Positions 10,236 through 21,356 of a DNA stretch of 64,000 nt are shown here, in pieces. Source of the DNA: Corythucha ciliata (taxonomy: Eukaryota > Arthropoda > Insecta > Hemiptera > Tingidae). The notes beneath the pieces were generated by a model. The model was not told where the DNA came from, made no database searches, and worked only from the letters and a program-made list of their open reading frames with translations. Location of the stretch: positions 44,992,198 to 45,056,197 of the forward strand of contig CM075937.1 in assembly GCA_038030265.1 (NCBI GenBank), written 5' to 3'. Numbering within the stretch: position 1 is the stretch's first letter; each line of letters begins with the position of its first letter. The position numbers were made by a program, and so were the translations under genes.

Positions 10236-12330
10236 CTCCTTAAAGGCAGAAGGCGTCCGAAGCTCCCGAATAACTGACGGCACCGAGTTCCAGAGCAGGG
10301 ACTCTCCCCTCCATAGCGAACGAGCCCCTCAGAGCCGAGGTGCGATGCACCGGTACAACCAGGTCACTCAAATTACCTCTAGTTATTCTCACCCAGACCA
10401 CCCTTCTAAACTCAAACATCTCGTAGAGATGCGATGGGAGCTTAGTCTGAAACAGTTTGTACAAGCAACGCACCATCAAGTACATCCGCCTGTATTTCGG
10501 TCGGAGCCAACCCAAATCCTCATTGTAAGGAGAGACATGAGCAACCCACGGCAGGTCATAAATAAAACGAATCCCGGCGTTCATAGCACGGCAGAGTTTG
10601 ACATCCAACTCCGAGGACATACCCGAATAAACTAAACAAGCGAAAGTAGGAAAGACTAACGATATAATCAACGTCTTTCTAACATTAATTGGCAGGCATC
10701 ACGCACTGCAGAGAGGCTCCCCATCGTCCAAGCCCCACGCATGCCCATCTCAAGCCAAGGCCGAGTCCAAAGTTATGCCAAGGGAGGTAACGCAATCACT
10801 CCACAGTACACGCTCCGAAGCAACAACCACACTGGGCAGCCCCGACTCCTTCAGCCGTTTCACAAAAACTCTCGAACCCAGTAGAATGGCTTGCGTTTTC
10901 CTCGCATTTACCATTGAGACCGCCCACTCAATGTCCTCAGGGCGTGCCGAAATACTATAAATCTTTAGGTCATTCACATAATTGTGGTACGAGCACCCAT
11001 TGATAACTCTGCCAACGTCAGAAGCCGCATTGAAAACGACAGTCGGGGCGAGCACCGAGCCCTGAGGAACCCCCGAGCACCTCGACTTCACCGAGGAAAC
11101 GCCCCCAGTACAGGAGTCAAGAACAAACTGGGATCTCCCCGTCTGATACGACACAAACCACTCCAGGACACTCCTCGAGCCCTCATTGAGGCCAGCTTCT
11201 AAATGAGTCTCAGATGGTCAATCCGGTCAAAAGCCTGGTTGAAATCAATCAGGACAAGCACCGTCGCCATCCGGTCATCCACCGCCCTCAGGACATCTTG
11301 TTTGACTTTTAATAGTGCTGTCTGAGTACTATGACCTTTTCAAAATCCTGACTGCCATGGATCCACCACGCCGTTGGTCTCGAGGTGGCGAGAAAGCTGG
11401 TTAAAAACAAATATCTCCAAGAGCTTCGATAACGCACACAATATATGTAGAGATCGGGCGAAAATACCGGGGGCCCACCAGACACCGAACCTTAGAAAGG
11501 CCTCACAATCGCCGTTTTCCACAAGGAGGGGAACTCACTACACTGGAGGGAAGCATTAAATAAATGGTTTAAATGCTTGAAAAAAATAACGACCAATTAT
11601 GGGCAAATGTAAACTATATGTATTATTAATACCATTAATAATATAAATGGGATTAAATAAATGGGCAATCACAGGCAGCAAGATGGGAAGACCCAGCTTA
11701 AACAAGATGATCTGCAGCCCATCGACACCCTTCGCCTCCGACGCTGATCGCAATACGACTTCCTCAACATCATCCTCATCAACGTGATCAAAAAAGAAGT
11801 TGTCCGCACGAAAAAGGACTGAATCGAGTACATCGAGAACGATGTCCCATTCACCGACGACTCCGGACCAACATTGACCCAATGATAAAATCCTCCGGAG
11901 AACAGGGAAGTGGAGCTACAGCACTACGCCCACCGACACCCAACTCCTCCCGTAGAGCCTTAGAGGAACGACTCTCACGGAAGACCGAACGAAAGTAACC
12001 CGCCTTCGAGGACCAAACCAGTAACGAGATTTTATTCCTCTAGCTCTCTAATATTGGTACCACAAGACAGAGCTCTTGTCCCTCTTCACCCTACGCCACA
12101 GCCGGTCTCTTTCAAGAATGAGTTTCCGAATATCAGCATTCAGCCAAGGTGGCCGACCCCCCCCCCCCAACATGTCTCCGAACCATCACAACCGGAGCAT
12201 GCTGATTGACGACCTCAAGTATAAAAGGGAATTTATGATGCCTACCTCTCAACGTAAACGGGCGACCAGTCCACTTGAGACAGGTCCTCCAAATACCTTT
12301 TACAGCCTTATACAGTAGCGTACCGAGGTA
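10236..12330 (-). pseudogene. CR1-like non-LTR reverse transcriptase remnant (copy A)
   Basis: A decayed ORF2 3' half, read from 12330 down. It starts with the endonuclease-RT linker (PPWLNADIRKLILERDRLWR, about 12160-12100), then EAKGVDGLQIILFKLGLPIL near 11750 and SILCALSKLLEI near 11440. Domain A (VLIDFNQAFDRIDH, about 11255) and domain B (GVPQGSVLAP, about 11055) follow. The catalytic box reads YVND instead of YADD, so the enzyme would be dead even without the stops and frameshifts. The C-terminal region (10671-10240) has the LVYSGMSSELD and VVPVHRTSALRGSF blocks usual for CR1/L2-type elements. No poly(A) tail or target duplication was found. Confidence 0.78.
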
Positions 12331-12399
12331 GTGGCTCAGGCAGCGTACCGAGGAGGGCGGGCCGCCCCATGCCCCCTATCAGAGAGACCTCCGAAAAAG

Positions 12400-13740
12400 C
12401 TTAAAATGGCAGAAAAATGAGAATTTGTATGTTCCATGTTCAATACGTGAAACACAGCGGTCAGCCATTTGGTTCTTTTCGACGATTTTCAGTCCACCCG
12501 ACCTGGAGAATAGAAAGTGGCTGGTGATCGGAAAATAGTGTCGCTGAATATTCGATTGAGATCACAAAAGCGCTTTTCTAATGGCTCAAATTGAGAAAAT
12601 TCGCGCCTTCTGGAGGTGAATTCGCGGTTAAAATAGAGAAAATACGCTGGCCCTCAAGTTTCTTTAGGTCCTTGAGCGGATAAAATTGAGAAAGGGCTCT
12701 AATTCTCCGATCTCGCGGGAAAAGCACTAATATTCGTGGCTACAACTGGGGAAAAGCGCTCATTCCCGGTGTATAGAGGCAATTTTACGGCTAAAATGTA
12801 GAAAAACTCCTGTCCTGTTTTAGGGCCTAGCCCGCGGCTAAAATTAGGAAAATACGCTATATCGCGGCCTTTACACAAAAATAGCTTAATTCATCGATGA
12901 AATTGAAATAAAGCGCTAATTGGCGGTTAAAATTGGGAAAACGCCAATCCGTAGCTTCTGAAGGTTATTTCAAGAAAAAGTGCTAATCTATAGCTAAAAT
13001 TGAAAAAAAAATATTGCTAAAAATACGGCTAATATTGAGAAAATAAATAATTAGCGCGGCTATAATTAAGAAACACTCTAAATTTCAGCTCAAATTGAGA
13101 AAAAATGCTGACTCGAAGTTTAAAAATTGAGGAAAACGCCAATTTGTGGCGAAAATTAAGTAAAATAGCTAATTTTCAGTTCAAATTGAGGAAACGTGCT
13201 AATTCCCTCCTAAAATGAAGAAAATGTGCTAATTTGTGGCTAAAATAGAGACACATTTTCAGTTTTGTGTTTAAAATGGAAAAATAAGTCAATTCTCGGC
13301 TTCTTAAGGCAACTTATTTGTGGCTAAAAGTGGAGAAAAAGTACTAATCCACAGCAAAAAGTGACACATAAAATTGTTATTGCGAGGCTAAAATGTAAAA
13401 ATCCCGGCAAATTTTCGGGTAATTTTGGATAATCACTAATTAGCGCGGCTCCAATTTTCAGCTCAAATGAGAAAAAGTGAAAATTCGCTACTGAAAATGG
13501 ACAGAATATTGCTAAGCTGCTCAAATTGAGGAAAATCACTAATTTGCGGATAAAGTGTAGTATCAGCTCTAATTCGCTAGTGAAATACACGAAAATTTCA
13601 AATTGCGTCTAATATTTATAGGTCGCTATTTCGCAGCATCTGAAGGCAATTTATTTGTGGCTAAAATAGCCTTATTTTCGCCTCTAATTTTGCTCAGTTA
13701 TTAAAAAAACAGAGCACTCATTAGCGTCACAAGGCTTGGT
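12400..13740. repeat. Degenerate tandem array, family A (GCTAATTCGCGGCTAAAATTGAGAAAA)
   Basis: About 1.3 kb of imperfect units of roughly 25-45 bp. Each has a GCTAATT-like start, a CGCGGCT or TGTGGCT core, and AAAATTGAGAAAA. No unit is exact and spacing varies, so the array is old. The start (about 12545-12690) aligns with 52905-53040 over more than 100 bp, showing that this is a dispersed family rather than a local satellite. There is no coding frame. Part of the same family in reverse orientation is at 63549-64000. Confidence 0.75.
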
Positions 13741-16700
13741 TTTTATATTTTGCTGTCGATAAAATGAACTGTGCACGGGAATCTCTTTGTAGCGGTCAGT
13801 GTTGTTGGAGAGACGGGGAGAGGGGAAATTGGCCGAACCGCTATAATTGCCATGAGAGAGAATGTAAAAAAAAAAAAAAAAAAAAAACTACAAACGCGCC
13901 GGAGCGATGAAATTGCGGATAAGGCCTGTAAAATGGATGTAAATATGCAAATGTTTTCAACTTCACTTTCAAGCCCTCCAACCCGTTCATTTTTCATATT
14001 CGCCGGTGGTTGCGTTTGGGAGGAAAATCCTGAAAATCGCTCGGTTTTTGTTCCAGGGGAAAAACGGACGACGATGACTGAGTAAACTTTTTGCCCCGTT
14101 GTCCTCATTATAATCCTCCCATGGGAATATATATAAAGTCTCTCTTTTTTCCCGGTGTGACGTTTTGGATAAACTTGGGAGGGTATATAGCAATATCGCA
14201 AAATAAAGCCTTTAACGGTGTGATCGGGGGGGGGGGAGGTCCATATGGATGAAAATATCAAATATCGTTGAGCTCCTAAAGGTAAAAAAAAATGCCCCCT
14301 GCCCTCAACCATCACTTTCACACTTTTTTTTTTTTCCTTCAGTCGGAGTTGAATTAAGGTGGGTCGAGGGAAAAGGTGGCGCGACGGCCCCGGAATGTGA
14401 ATCTATTCGTAAGAAAACTTGGAAAGGCGGCTAAAGAAGTAGAAAAATAAGAAAAAAAAAGTGTCAGGGAGGGAGGGCATAAAAAAAATGGAACGAATCA
14501 ATTTGAAACAAGATAGTCGAACCTGGTCACGTTTCCTACTCAAAAAGAGCAGGGAAGCTTCAAACCACACCACCTCTATAGTCTGCTACATCCCTTAAAA
14601 ACGCCTGTACCCTAACCAGTCCCCAACGGCCTCTTCCAGGATGAGGAAAACGATCAGTAACTCCTGAGGTCATTTCACGAGGGAGATGGCAAAAGGGGTG
14701 GGGTGGGGGGGTGTATAAGTGGTGGTGAACTAGTGTTGGAGGCGGCTGGATGGGCGGGGACCAATCTGGGGCGCTGGTACCACAACCACCCTCCCGATAC
14801 TTTTTACACTAAAGATTCACGCCGACCTGTTTTTATACTCTTGGTCGTTTATGGCTACAATTTATGGGGTGAAATGATTACTATCCAACCGGGCTGTGGA
14901 AGAGGAGGGGGTGTACCTAAAGGTGAGAATGAATTTATTCTCTTTCGAGTTTTTGTTCCTATTGGTCGAGCGGTTCTATTTATTTATGACATCATAAAAC
15001 AGGAAAATATAAAATATGTAACAGTTTTTTCCCGTGTATATCAATTTAAAACTTCAGATTTATTGTTCCCTAATTTAATAATCTCTCGCAAACTAATTAT
15101 TTAAAGCGTTAAAATTATCATTTAATTGGAGTAGAGCTTTCCATGTTTCAGTAAAAAAAAAAAAAGAGCAAATTAGGGTCAGTTGACATCAAACTATTTC
15201 GCGTTACAGCCCCCTATTATATTTCCTGACCCTCTTTTTAACATCATTATTCACAGCGCAGCGACTCCGCAGCAAACATAAGCCCCCCGCCCCCCACCAA
15301 GGGGGTCAATTAATCGCATCAATTTCTTCTGAGGATATCTCTTTTGAGCGGGTATTTCGGTAGAAAATACAGTGAAAGTCAAGGAAGTGGTTGGACGGAG
15401 GGATTTTTAGGGCAAAAAAAAGTGGTCCGTAGAGAGAACGGGGTTCGGACTCAAAAAAAAAATCGGTGGTTGCGCTGGCGATAGGGGGGGGGGAGGAGTT
15501 AAAAAATAAAGCCTTTATCCTCTTGGTATTTTCAGAATGTACTACTTTTCCTTTTCCCTTTACAGTTATCCCTTCGACGTAGGAGGAAAGTAAAAAAGCC
15601 CCCCCCCCCCACTCCTCAACAACGCTCTTCACCATAACAACCTTTCGCTGAATTAAATTCGCTTGAATTCTTCGCAGAAAAAGCATATGATTTCGAGGAA
15701 GTGGTTGAACTCGTTGCAGGGGGGAGGGGGAGAGAGGGCTCTTTTCACTACTCTTCTTTTTCGGTATATCGATTTACAATGTTTTCTTTGAAGAGGACGA
15801 GGAGGGGGGAAGGATAGCCTCCCCCCCTCAAAAAGGAAGAATGAACAAAAGAAAAGGTGGGTTGGTCGAAGGGCATGAGCGGCAGAAAAAGGATTGATGA
15901 TGACTATACGGGCGGGTGGGGGAACCCTCACTCAACCCCCCCCCCCCAACCATGAGCCGTGATTTAATCGAGAGACGCCTCTCCCCCTGCAAACTTTTTT
16001 TTTGACCATCCTCCTAGGAAGATTAGATGCTTGTAGCTGATTCATTTTATAAACAAGTGACTATGAAAAGCAAAAAAGTAGACGAGTTTTTTGTGTTTTT
16101 TTTTTCTCTGTGAAGCCTTTTGATATTATCGGGAAAAGATCAATGAACCAAACTAATGAACAGCAGTCAAAAGGGCGAGACTTTTTTTTTTATATCCCCC
16201 TGCTCCACCACCTCATCTCGAAAACCATTCCATGGCCTTTCATTTACCAAAAAAAGGGGTGAAGGGGGGGGAGGGTCGGTCAAAAGAACCGAAATAATTG
16301 GGTTAACAGTAATGAGTGAGTCAGAGCGAATAAATTTTGCATTTCCACGCTTGTAAATTGGCCAATAAAACAGGAGAGACATTCAGAATACGTAAGGGTT
16401 GGAAACATGTATAGTGAAAGCACTCCGCCCATTACTGTTTTTAACGCCAAAACCCCGGATGTTCCATTTCCCTGATGGGTTCTATAAGTCTAGATCAATG
16501 TAACAACCTAAATATAAATTATTGAAATTAAAATAGAGAGAGCTTACCCTGGCCCGTAGGTCTTGCGGGAAGTAGTGTAATCCAATCAGCAACTAGGAGT
16601 TCGAAAAAAAAATAAAGAAATAAATGAATAGAAAATAAAATAAAATCGAACACTGAACGAGTTGTCTATTTTATTTTTTTAAAGAATATACCCGGGAAAA

Positions 16701-17551
16701 TATAAACAAGCGGAAATAAAAAAAGGGGGAAATCAAAAAACCCGACGAAAATTGTCCAAAACAACCGCGCGACGGGCGATCGGGGTACAAACTGAGCGAG
16801 GAGAAGAACTTCGGTAAAGGACGCGTGGTTTTATGGTGATGAAGAGGAGGGTGACGGAGTTTCCACCTAAAAACCTCGTAGCCTCCTCACTAACTGGGCT
16901 GGTGAGTGAGAGAGATAGAGGAAAAGGGAGAAGATCGCCTCTTTCAGAGCGCATACCAACATCCAACTCACCTTGTAGGGAAGAATATAGTGGGGTCAAC
17001 CCCCTCCGCCCCCACTCACCCAAATCCAGTGGTGGACCAATACTATCAGTGGCACCATATTCGTTCAGACTCTTTAATACCCCCCCCCCTTCAAAACTAA
17101 CAAACAAGTAACAACAAAAACGACCCTCTTTTTTAGCGGCTTCCAACAACTGAACCGTCTCACACTTTTAAAACGGGGAGCAAAAGGGATAGGCAAAGAG
17201 CGGTTGGGGACTGTAGCAAACTACGCCACTAATATGTTGGAATATTGCAACTATGAGTTTGGTGCAATAAATAATTTTAAGTTGACCGGTTGAAAAGATT
17301 ATTAGGTCGTTAATTTTTGAAGACAATAACGAGGGTCTCACAGCAACACCCTATATCGTCATTTTGGTCACTTTTCAGGAGAGGCAAAACATTAGATGAA
17401 AATGATTTTTTCTTTCATCTGGGGACTTATGGAAACAGTTTAATGAAGTCGTACTTTACGCTGAAATTTGGAGCTCTAGAAAGAACGCCGCCTCTCACGC
17501 GTAAAACGATGCCACACCGCTGACTGGACGGCTTGTGCTCGCCCCCATCAT
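13741..17551. other. Intergenic DNA, homopolymer-rich, no gene seen
   Basis: Nearly 4 kb without a credible gene. It holds A, T, G and C runs (A20 near 13867, G9 near 14226, C10 near 15600, C9 near 15940, T10 near 16182) and purine-rich tracts. Frames of up to 190 codons exist, but their translations follow the homopolymers and show no domain. No inverted or long direct repeats were noticed. Confidence 0.65.
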
Positions 17552-17618
17552 CTTTACACCAGCCTGCACCAACCTGTCCGAATTTCTCGCGAACGCTTTT
17601 GGGGGTGCACTGGTGCGC
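17552..17618. repeat. Dispersed 67-bp repeat, inverted copy at 55230-55294
   Basis: The block runs from TTTACACCAGCCTGCACCAA through CTCGCGAACGCTTTTGG to GTGCACTGGTGCGC. Its reverse complement recurs at 55230-55294 with only a few differences. It is followed here by a short palindrome (TATACTATAG) and a C-rich run. Identity unknown; a scrap of a dispersed repeat. Confidence 0.65.
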
Positions 17619-17961
17619 ACTATACTATAGTGCGCCAGGCGCGGATCCCTGCGCCCCCCCCCCCTCTTGGGTCTGGTCAAACAAATTTTTTTTTTTTGCT
17701 ATGAGAAGATTAACGTGAAAAATAATAATTATGTGATAAATTATTATAATAATCATTGTTCCTCGTGGGTAAACAATGAATATCACTCGATAGCACGAAT
17801 AAGCAAAAACATGGTTTCTTTTTATTTTTATTTTCTGAAAGTTTGGCCAAATTATAAGCGTTGTGAGGTGTGGCAGTTCTAATTTACTCATCGCCAATCA
17901 GTCAGTGGGCGCGCACCCGGCCATACCGAATCAGAAGCGCTAAAAGCCACGAATGGCTTTT

Positions 17962-17974
17962 ACGCTATAATTTA
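17962..17974. repeat. Target-site duplication (left) of the R1-like element
   Basis: ACGCTATAATTTA here is repeated exactly at 23211-23223. The 13-bp direct repeat flanks the R1-like element on both sides. Confidence 0.88.
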
Positions 17975-18672
17975 GCCCCTGTAGGTGGGGGTGGAGGAGT
18001 TAGAATACACCTTCCGTATCCCCTGCGTGTCGTAGAAGGCGACTAAAAGAGGCGGGGAGGCGGACCCGTGAGCCTGGAAAGTCAGCTGCCTAAGGGAGCA
18101 CACCCTGACAGAAAAGCCGGGGGTCGGGCCTCGTTAGCCACTGTTAGCACCCCGAGAGGGAGTGCCGCAGGAGCTTAGGGAACTCCTGCGGCACAGACTT
18201 GGACAGGACCGGACTGTACTTGGATAAGGATAATATTGACTATAAGGGCTGCCGCCCGGGCGGTTTGTGGTGAGGGCTCCCTATCCCTTGCTGTCAACTG
18301 TCCCGGGGGTCCCGGCGATGGCAAGCGCTTTGTTGGGTACCCACGTCGTCGGAGGCGTGGGAGCTTCTGAAAGGTCGTCGGGGCATTTGCCCGGGCCGAG
18401 TAGGAGGTAGTGACTGCCGAGGGTTGAGTCTCTTCCCCTCAAAGGCAGTGTAGGACATTTCCTTGGGGGAACCCAGGGACCCTCGCACTGGTGGTTGGTG
18501 GTCATGTCTCGCCAGTCAGTGGGAGGTGCGGGCATGCCCGGATGTCTGAGCCCCTCAGAGTACGGGATAAACCCAGATATGATTCGCTCCCCCCCCCCCA
18601 CAGAAAGACAAAGAAGTAGTAGGAGATGATGGATGTTCAACTCCGCCAGCAGGAGCACAGAGTGATGTACAA

Positions 18673-20061
18673 ATGGACAGTGATGCATTAGCAGGCCACT
18701 CGGCCGCCCCTTCCCCTGCACCACACCCTCATGGTGTGGCCAGGTACTCGGGCACCGATGCATCTCAATGGAGCAGTTGGAAGGAGATCCAGACGCTGGA
18801 GAATGAAGACAGGGCCAACCTCCAGCTAATGAAGAATGAAATATCCAAGATGCTAAGTGTCACTAAGCAGCAGAGGAACGTTAGCATGGTCATCAAGGAC
18901 GGACTGGTACTTTTGGTTGAGCTTTACGACTCTCTTAATGCCAATCTTAAGAAGAAGAGCCCCCTCCGGGAGGTACTAAAGACAGAGGTTGAGCAGGCGA
19001 TAAGGTGGTCACCACAGAAGGAAAGGAAGGGCCCGTCACGCAAGAGGCCGCGTAAGGAGGTGCATTGCGAGGTCTGCAGCACTGGAGAAAGTGAGAGTGA
19101 ATTTACGGACTCCACGTTCTACTCAGGAGTGACAATCAGGGGCGCCAAGAGAGTTGCACCTACGAAGGTGGTAGCTGGCCTTTCATCTACGGCAGATGTC
19201 CTCGACTCCAGAAAGGCGGTTAGAAAGGCGAAGGACCCCAAAAAGAAGAGTGTACAAGCAAACATAGAGCGGAACAGTAAGGAGAAGGGCCAAGAAGCAG
19301 TTAAGGATGGGAAGACGAACAGAAAAAGAAGTCGATCCAGGAAAAGACCGGAGGCTCTGGTGATTAAGGTGTCGGAGAGCCTGACATACTCAGGCATCCT
19401 GAAGAACCTTCGTGAGAAGGTGAGACCAGAGGATACAAGTACGGAAATCCGGTCAATTAGGAAGACGGTAAAGGGGGACGTGTTGCTGGAGCTTGGGGGG
19501 ACTTCTGAGCTCTCAGAGCAATTTCGAGCCGCAGTCTGTGGAGCTATAGGCGATCCGGAGGCGGTAAAGGATCTGGCTCACCGTTTGACCATCGAGATTC
19601 GGGATCTTGACGCGCTAACGACGGAGGAAGAAGTCAGGAAAGCTCTGGAAGGAAAACTGCAGGGGAAAGAATGGGTGATGAAAATATTCCTAACTAACCC
19701 CAATAGCCAGCAGCAGCGAATGGCAGTTGTTGAGATGGCGGAGAAGGAGGCCAGATTACTGCTAACAACGGCCAGAATTCGTATCGGCTGGATTAACTGC
19801 AGAATAAGACAGAGGGTGGAAGTGCCTCGGTGTTTTAATTGCCTAGGGTACGGGCACATAGCCAGAGGGTGTACGGGCCCCAACCGAGCGAACGTCTGTT
19901 TCAGATGCGGATCGGTGGGACACAAAGGGGCAGAATGTAAGGGCGTAGAGAAGTGTGTACTATGCACAGAGCTTGGATTAGAAGCTACTCATACGGCAGG
20001 TCGGAAAGGGTGTGCTGCGTTCCAGCAGGCCCTAAAGGATGCTAAAGGACGATCAACATGA
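18673..20061 (+). CDS. R1-like ORF1, Gag-like zinc-knuckle protein
   Basis: An intact 462-codon frame opening at ATG 18673. The N-terminal half is charged, with a Lys/Arg-rich middle (PSRKRPRKE near residue 120 and NRKRSRSRKRPE near 217-228). The C-terminus carries CFNCLGYGHIARGC (from about residue 387), CFRCGSVGHKGAEC, and a third, longer CVLCTEL...HTAGRKGC motif. ORF1 proteins of R1-clade elements bind their RNA and form the ribonucleoprotein with ORF2; the knuckles are the nucleic-acid-binding part. The stop codon overlaps the ORF2 start as ATGA, suggesting stop-start reinitiation. It is the only complete frame of this element. Confidence 0.88.
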   Translation: MDSDALAGHSAAPSPAPHPHGVARYSGTDASQWSSWKEIQTLENEDRANLQLMKNEISKMLSVTKQQRNVSMVIKDGLVLLVELYDSLNANLKKKSPLREVLKTEVEQAIRWSPQKERKGPSRKRPRKEVHCEVCSTGESESEFTDSTFYSGVTIRGAKRVAPTKVVAGLSSTADVLDSRKAVRKAKDPKKKSVQANIERNSKEKGQEAVKDGKTNRKRSRSRKRPEALVIKVSESLTYSGILKNLREKVRPEDTSTEIRSIRKTVKGDVLLELGGTSELSEQFRAAVCGAIGDPEAVKDLAHRLTIEIRDLDALTTEEEVRKALEGKLQGKEWVMKIFLTNPNSQQQRMAVVEMAEKEARLLLTTARIRIGWINCRIRQRVEVPRCFNCLGYGHIARGCTGPNRANVCFRCGSVGHKGAECKGVEKCVLCTELGLEATHTAGRKGCAAFQQALKDAKGRST

Positions 20062-20510
20062 TTAATATCTTGCAGATTAATCTAAATAGAAGTAGGACGG
20101 CTAGCTCCCTTATGGATCAAGTTGTTCGAGAGAAAGCAGCAGATCTGGTAATAGTAAGTGAACAATACACATTCGAGGAGAGGGGATCAAGTTGGTTCAC
20201 AGACCCATCAGGTACGGCGGCTATATGGGTAGTAAACAGACCGGCAGTTCTCATAGAGAAACATGGGGTAGGCCCGGGCTATGTTTGGATCAGCAGTAGA
20301 GGGGTGACGTACCTCAGCTGCTACTTAACTCCAAACGAGTCGATTGCGGGTTTTGAAGCTAGACTCGCCAGTATAGAGGATGAAGCCCGCGAGGTGAGGG
20401 GAAAATTGCTTATCGCTGGTGATTTTAATGCCAAAGCAATAGAGTGGGGTGAGCCTATCCCGGACGGTCGAGGCCGAAGAGTAATGGATATGATATCTAG
20501 ACTTGGATTA
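20058..20510 (+). pseudogene. R1-like ORF2, N-terminal endonuclease (truncated)
   Basis: The frame starts at ATG 20058, sharing ATGA with the ORF1 stop. It encodes INILQINLNRSRTA (the N-terminal QxNxxR-type endonuclease motif), then DLVIVSEQYTFEERG with the catalytic Glu, and LLIAGDFNAKAIEWG (GDFN). The reading is lost near 20510-20535, where an AT-rich insert begins, before the TSDH-type end of the endonuclease. This domain would nick the target strand to prime reverse transcription. Continuity with the RT domain downstream is broken. Confidence 0.85.
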
Positions 20511-21356
20511 AGAGAGAGAGAGAGCGTTTATTTCAGGTATTTTGCGTAATACATTGTTGCTCTAAGGCTGAACAGCCTTCTGGAGCACCTTATGAAAGCT
20601 AATACAGGACAAAGTAGGTATTAAGATAAACAAAACAAAATTAAGATTATATGTGACATCATGTACCTGGAATTAAACTTTTGTTTTTATATATATACGA
20701 ACTAAATAAGAAGAATTAGACAGTGGATAATTAAATTTTAAAATCACATCTCACGTAATCGCTCTCATATTTCGACAGTCCTACTTATCAAACAAAACAC
20801 AGTCCAGGTACTGTTACCACTGGAGTTAAATTAAAATCGCTTACAATAATTAATAAAAGAAAAAGTGTAAGTAAAGATGAATGAAAGTAAAGAAAAATGA
20901 ACGTAAAGATTAATGGATGAATGGAAATGAAAGCAAAGATGGGGGTAAATATAAATGAAAGTGAATATAAATTAAAGTAAAGAAAAATGAAAGTGAAGAA
21001 AAGTGAAAGTAAAGATGAATGAAAGCAAGATGTCTAAATGGCATAAATTACAAGATAGGGAAAAAGTCATGATGAAAGGGGAAGAAAATAGATAAAATAA
21101 TGAACAAAAAAAAAAAAAAAAGGAAAAAAGAGCTAAGGTAACAAAAATAATGAGCACATAAACAAAACAAAAATAGATAAATAAATGAAAAATGAAGATG
21201 TCACGAAACAGCAATAAAATAAGAAAATGACTAGAAAATATTTATCTCCGGCTACTATCACACGGAGAGCTGGTTACGTCCGAATACATCGAGTGAAATT
21301 AAAAAAAAAAAAAAAACAAAAATTGTCAATAAAAGCTATATGAGCCCTGATGATTC
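20511..21356. other. AT-rich foreign segment inside the R1-like ORF2
   Basis: About 850 bp replacing the end of the endonuclease and the first RT motifs. It begins with GA repeats, has a TA-rich middle, and contains a degenerate AATGAAAGTAAAG-type minisatellite at about 20870-21040. It also has A18-type runs near 21104 and 21300. There is no coding potential, inverted termini or target duplication, so it looks like replacement (deletion plus filler) rather than a clean transposon insertion. Confidence 0.7.

Noticed and set aside
13741..17551. Several open frames of 60-190 codons
   Set aside because: Their translations track homopolymers and purine-rich tracts, overlap on both strands, and show no domain or sensible start.
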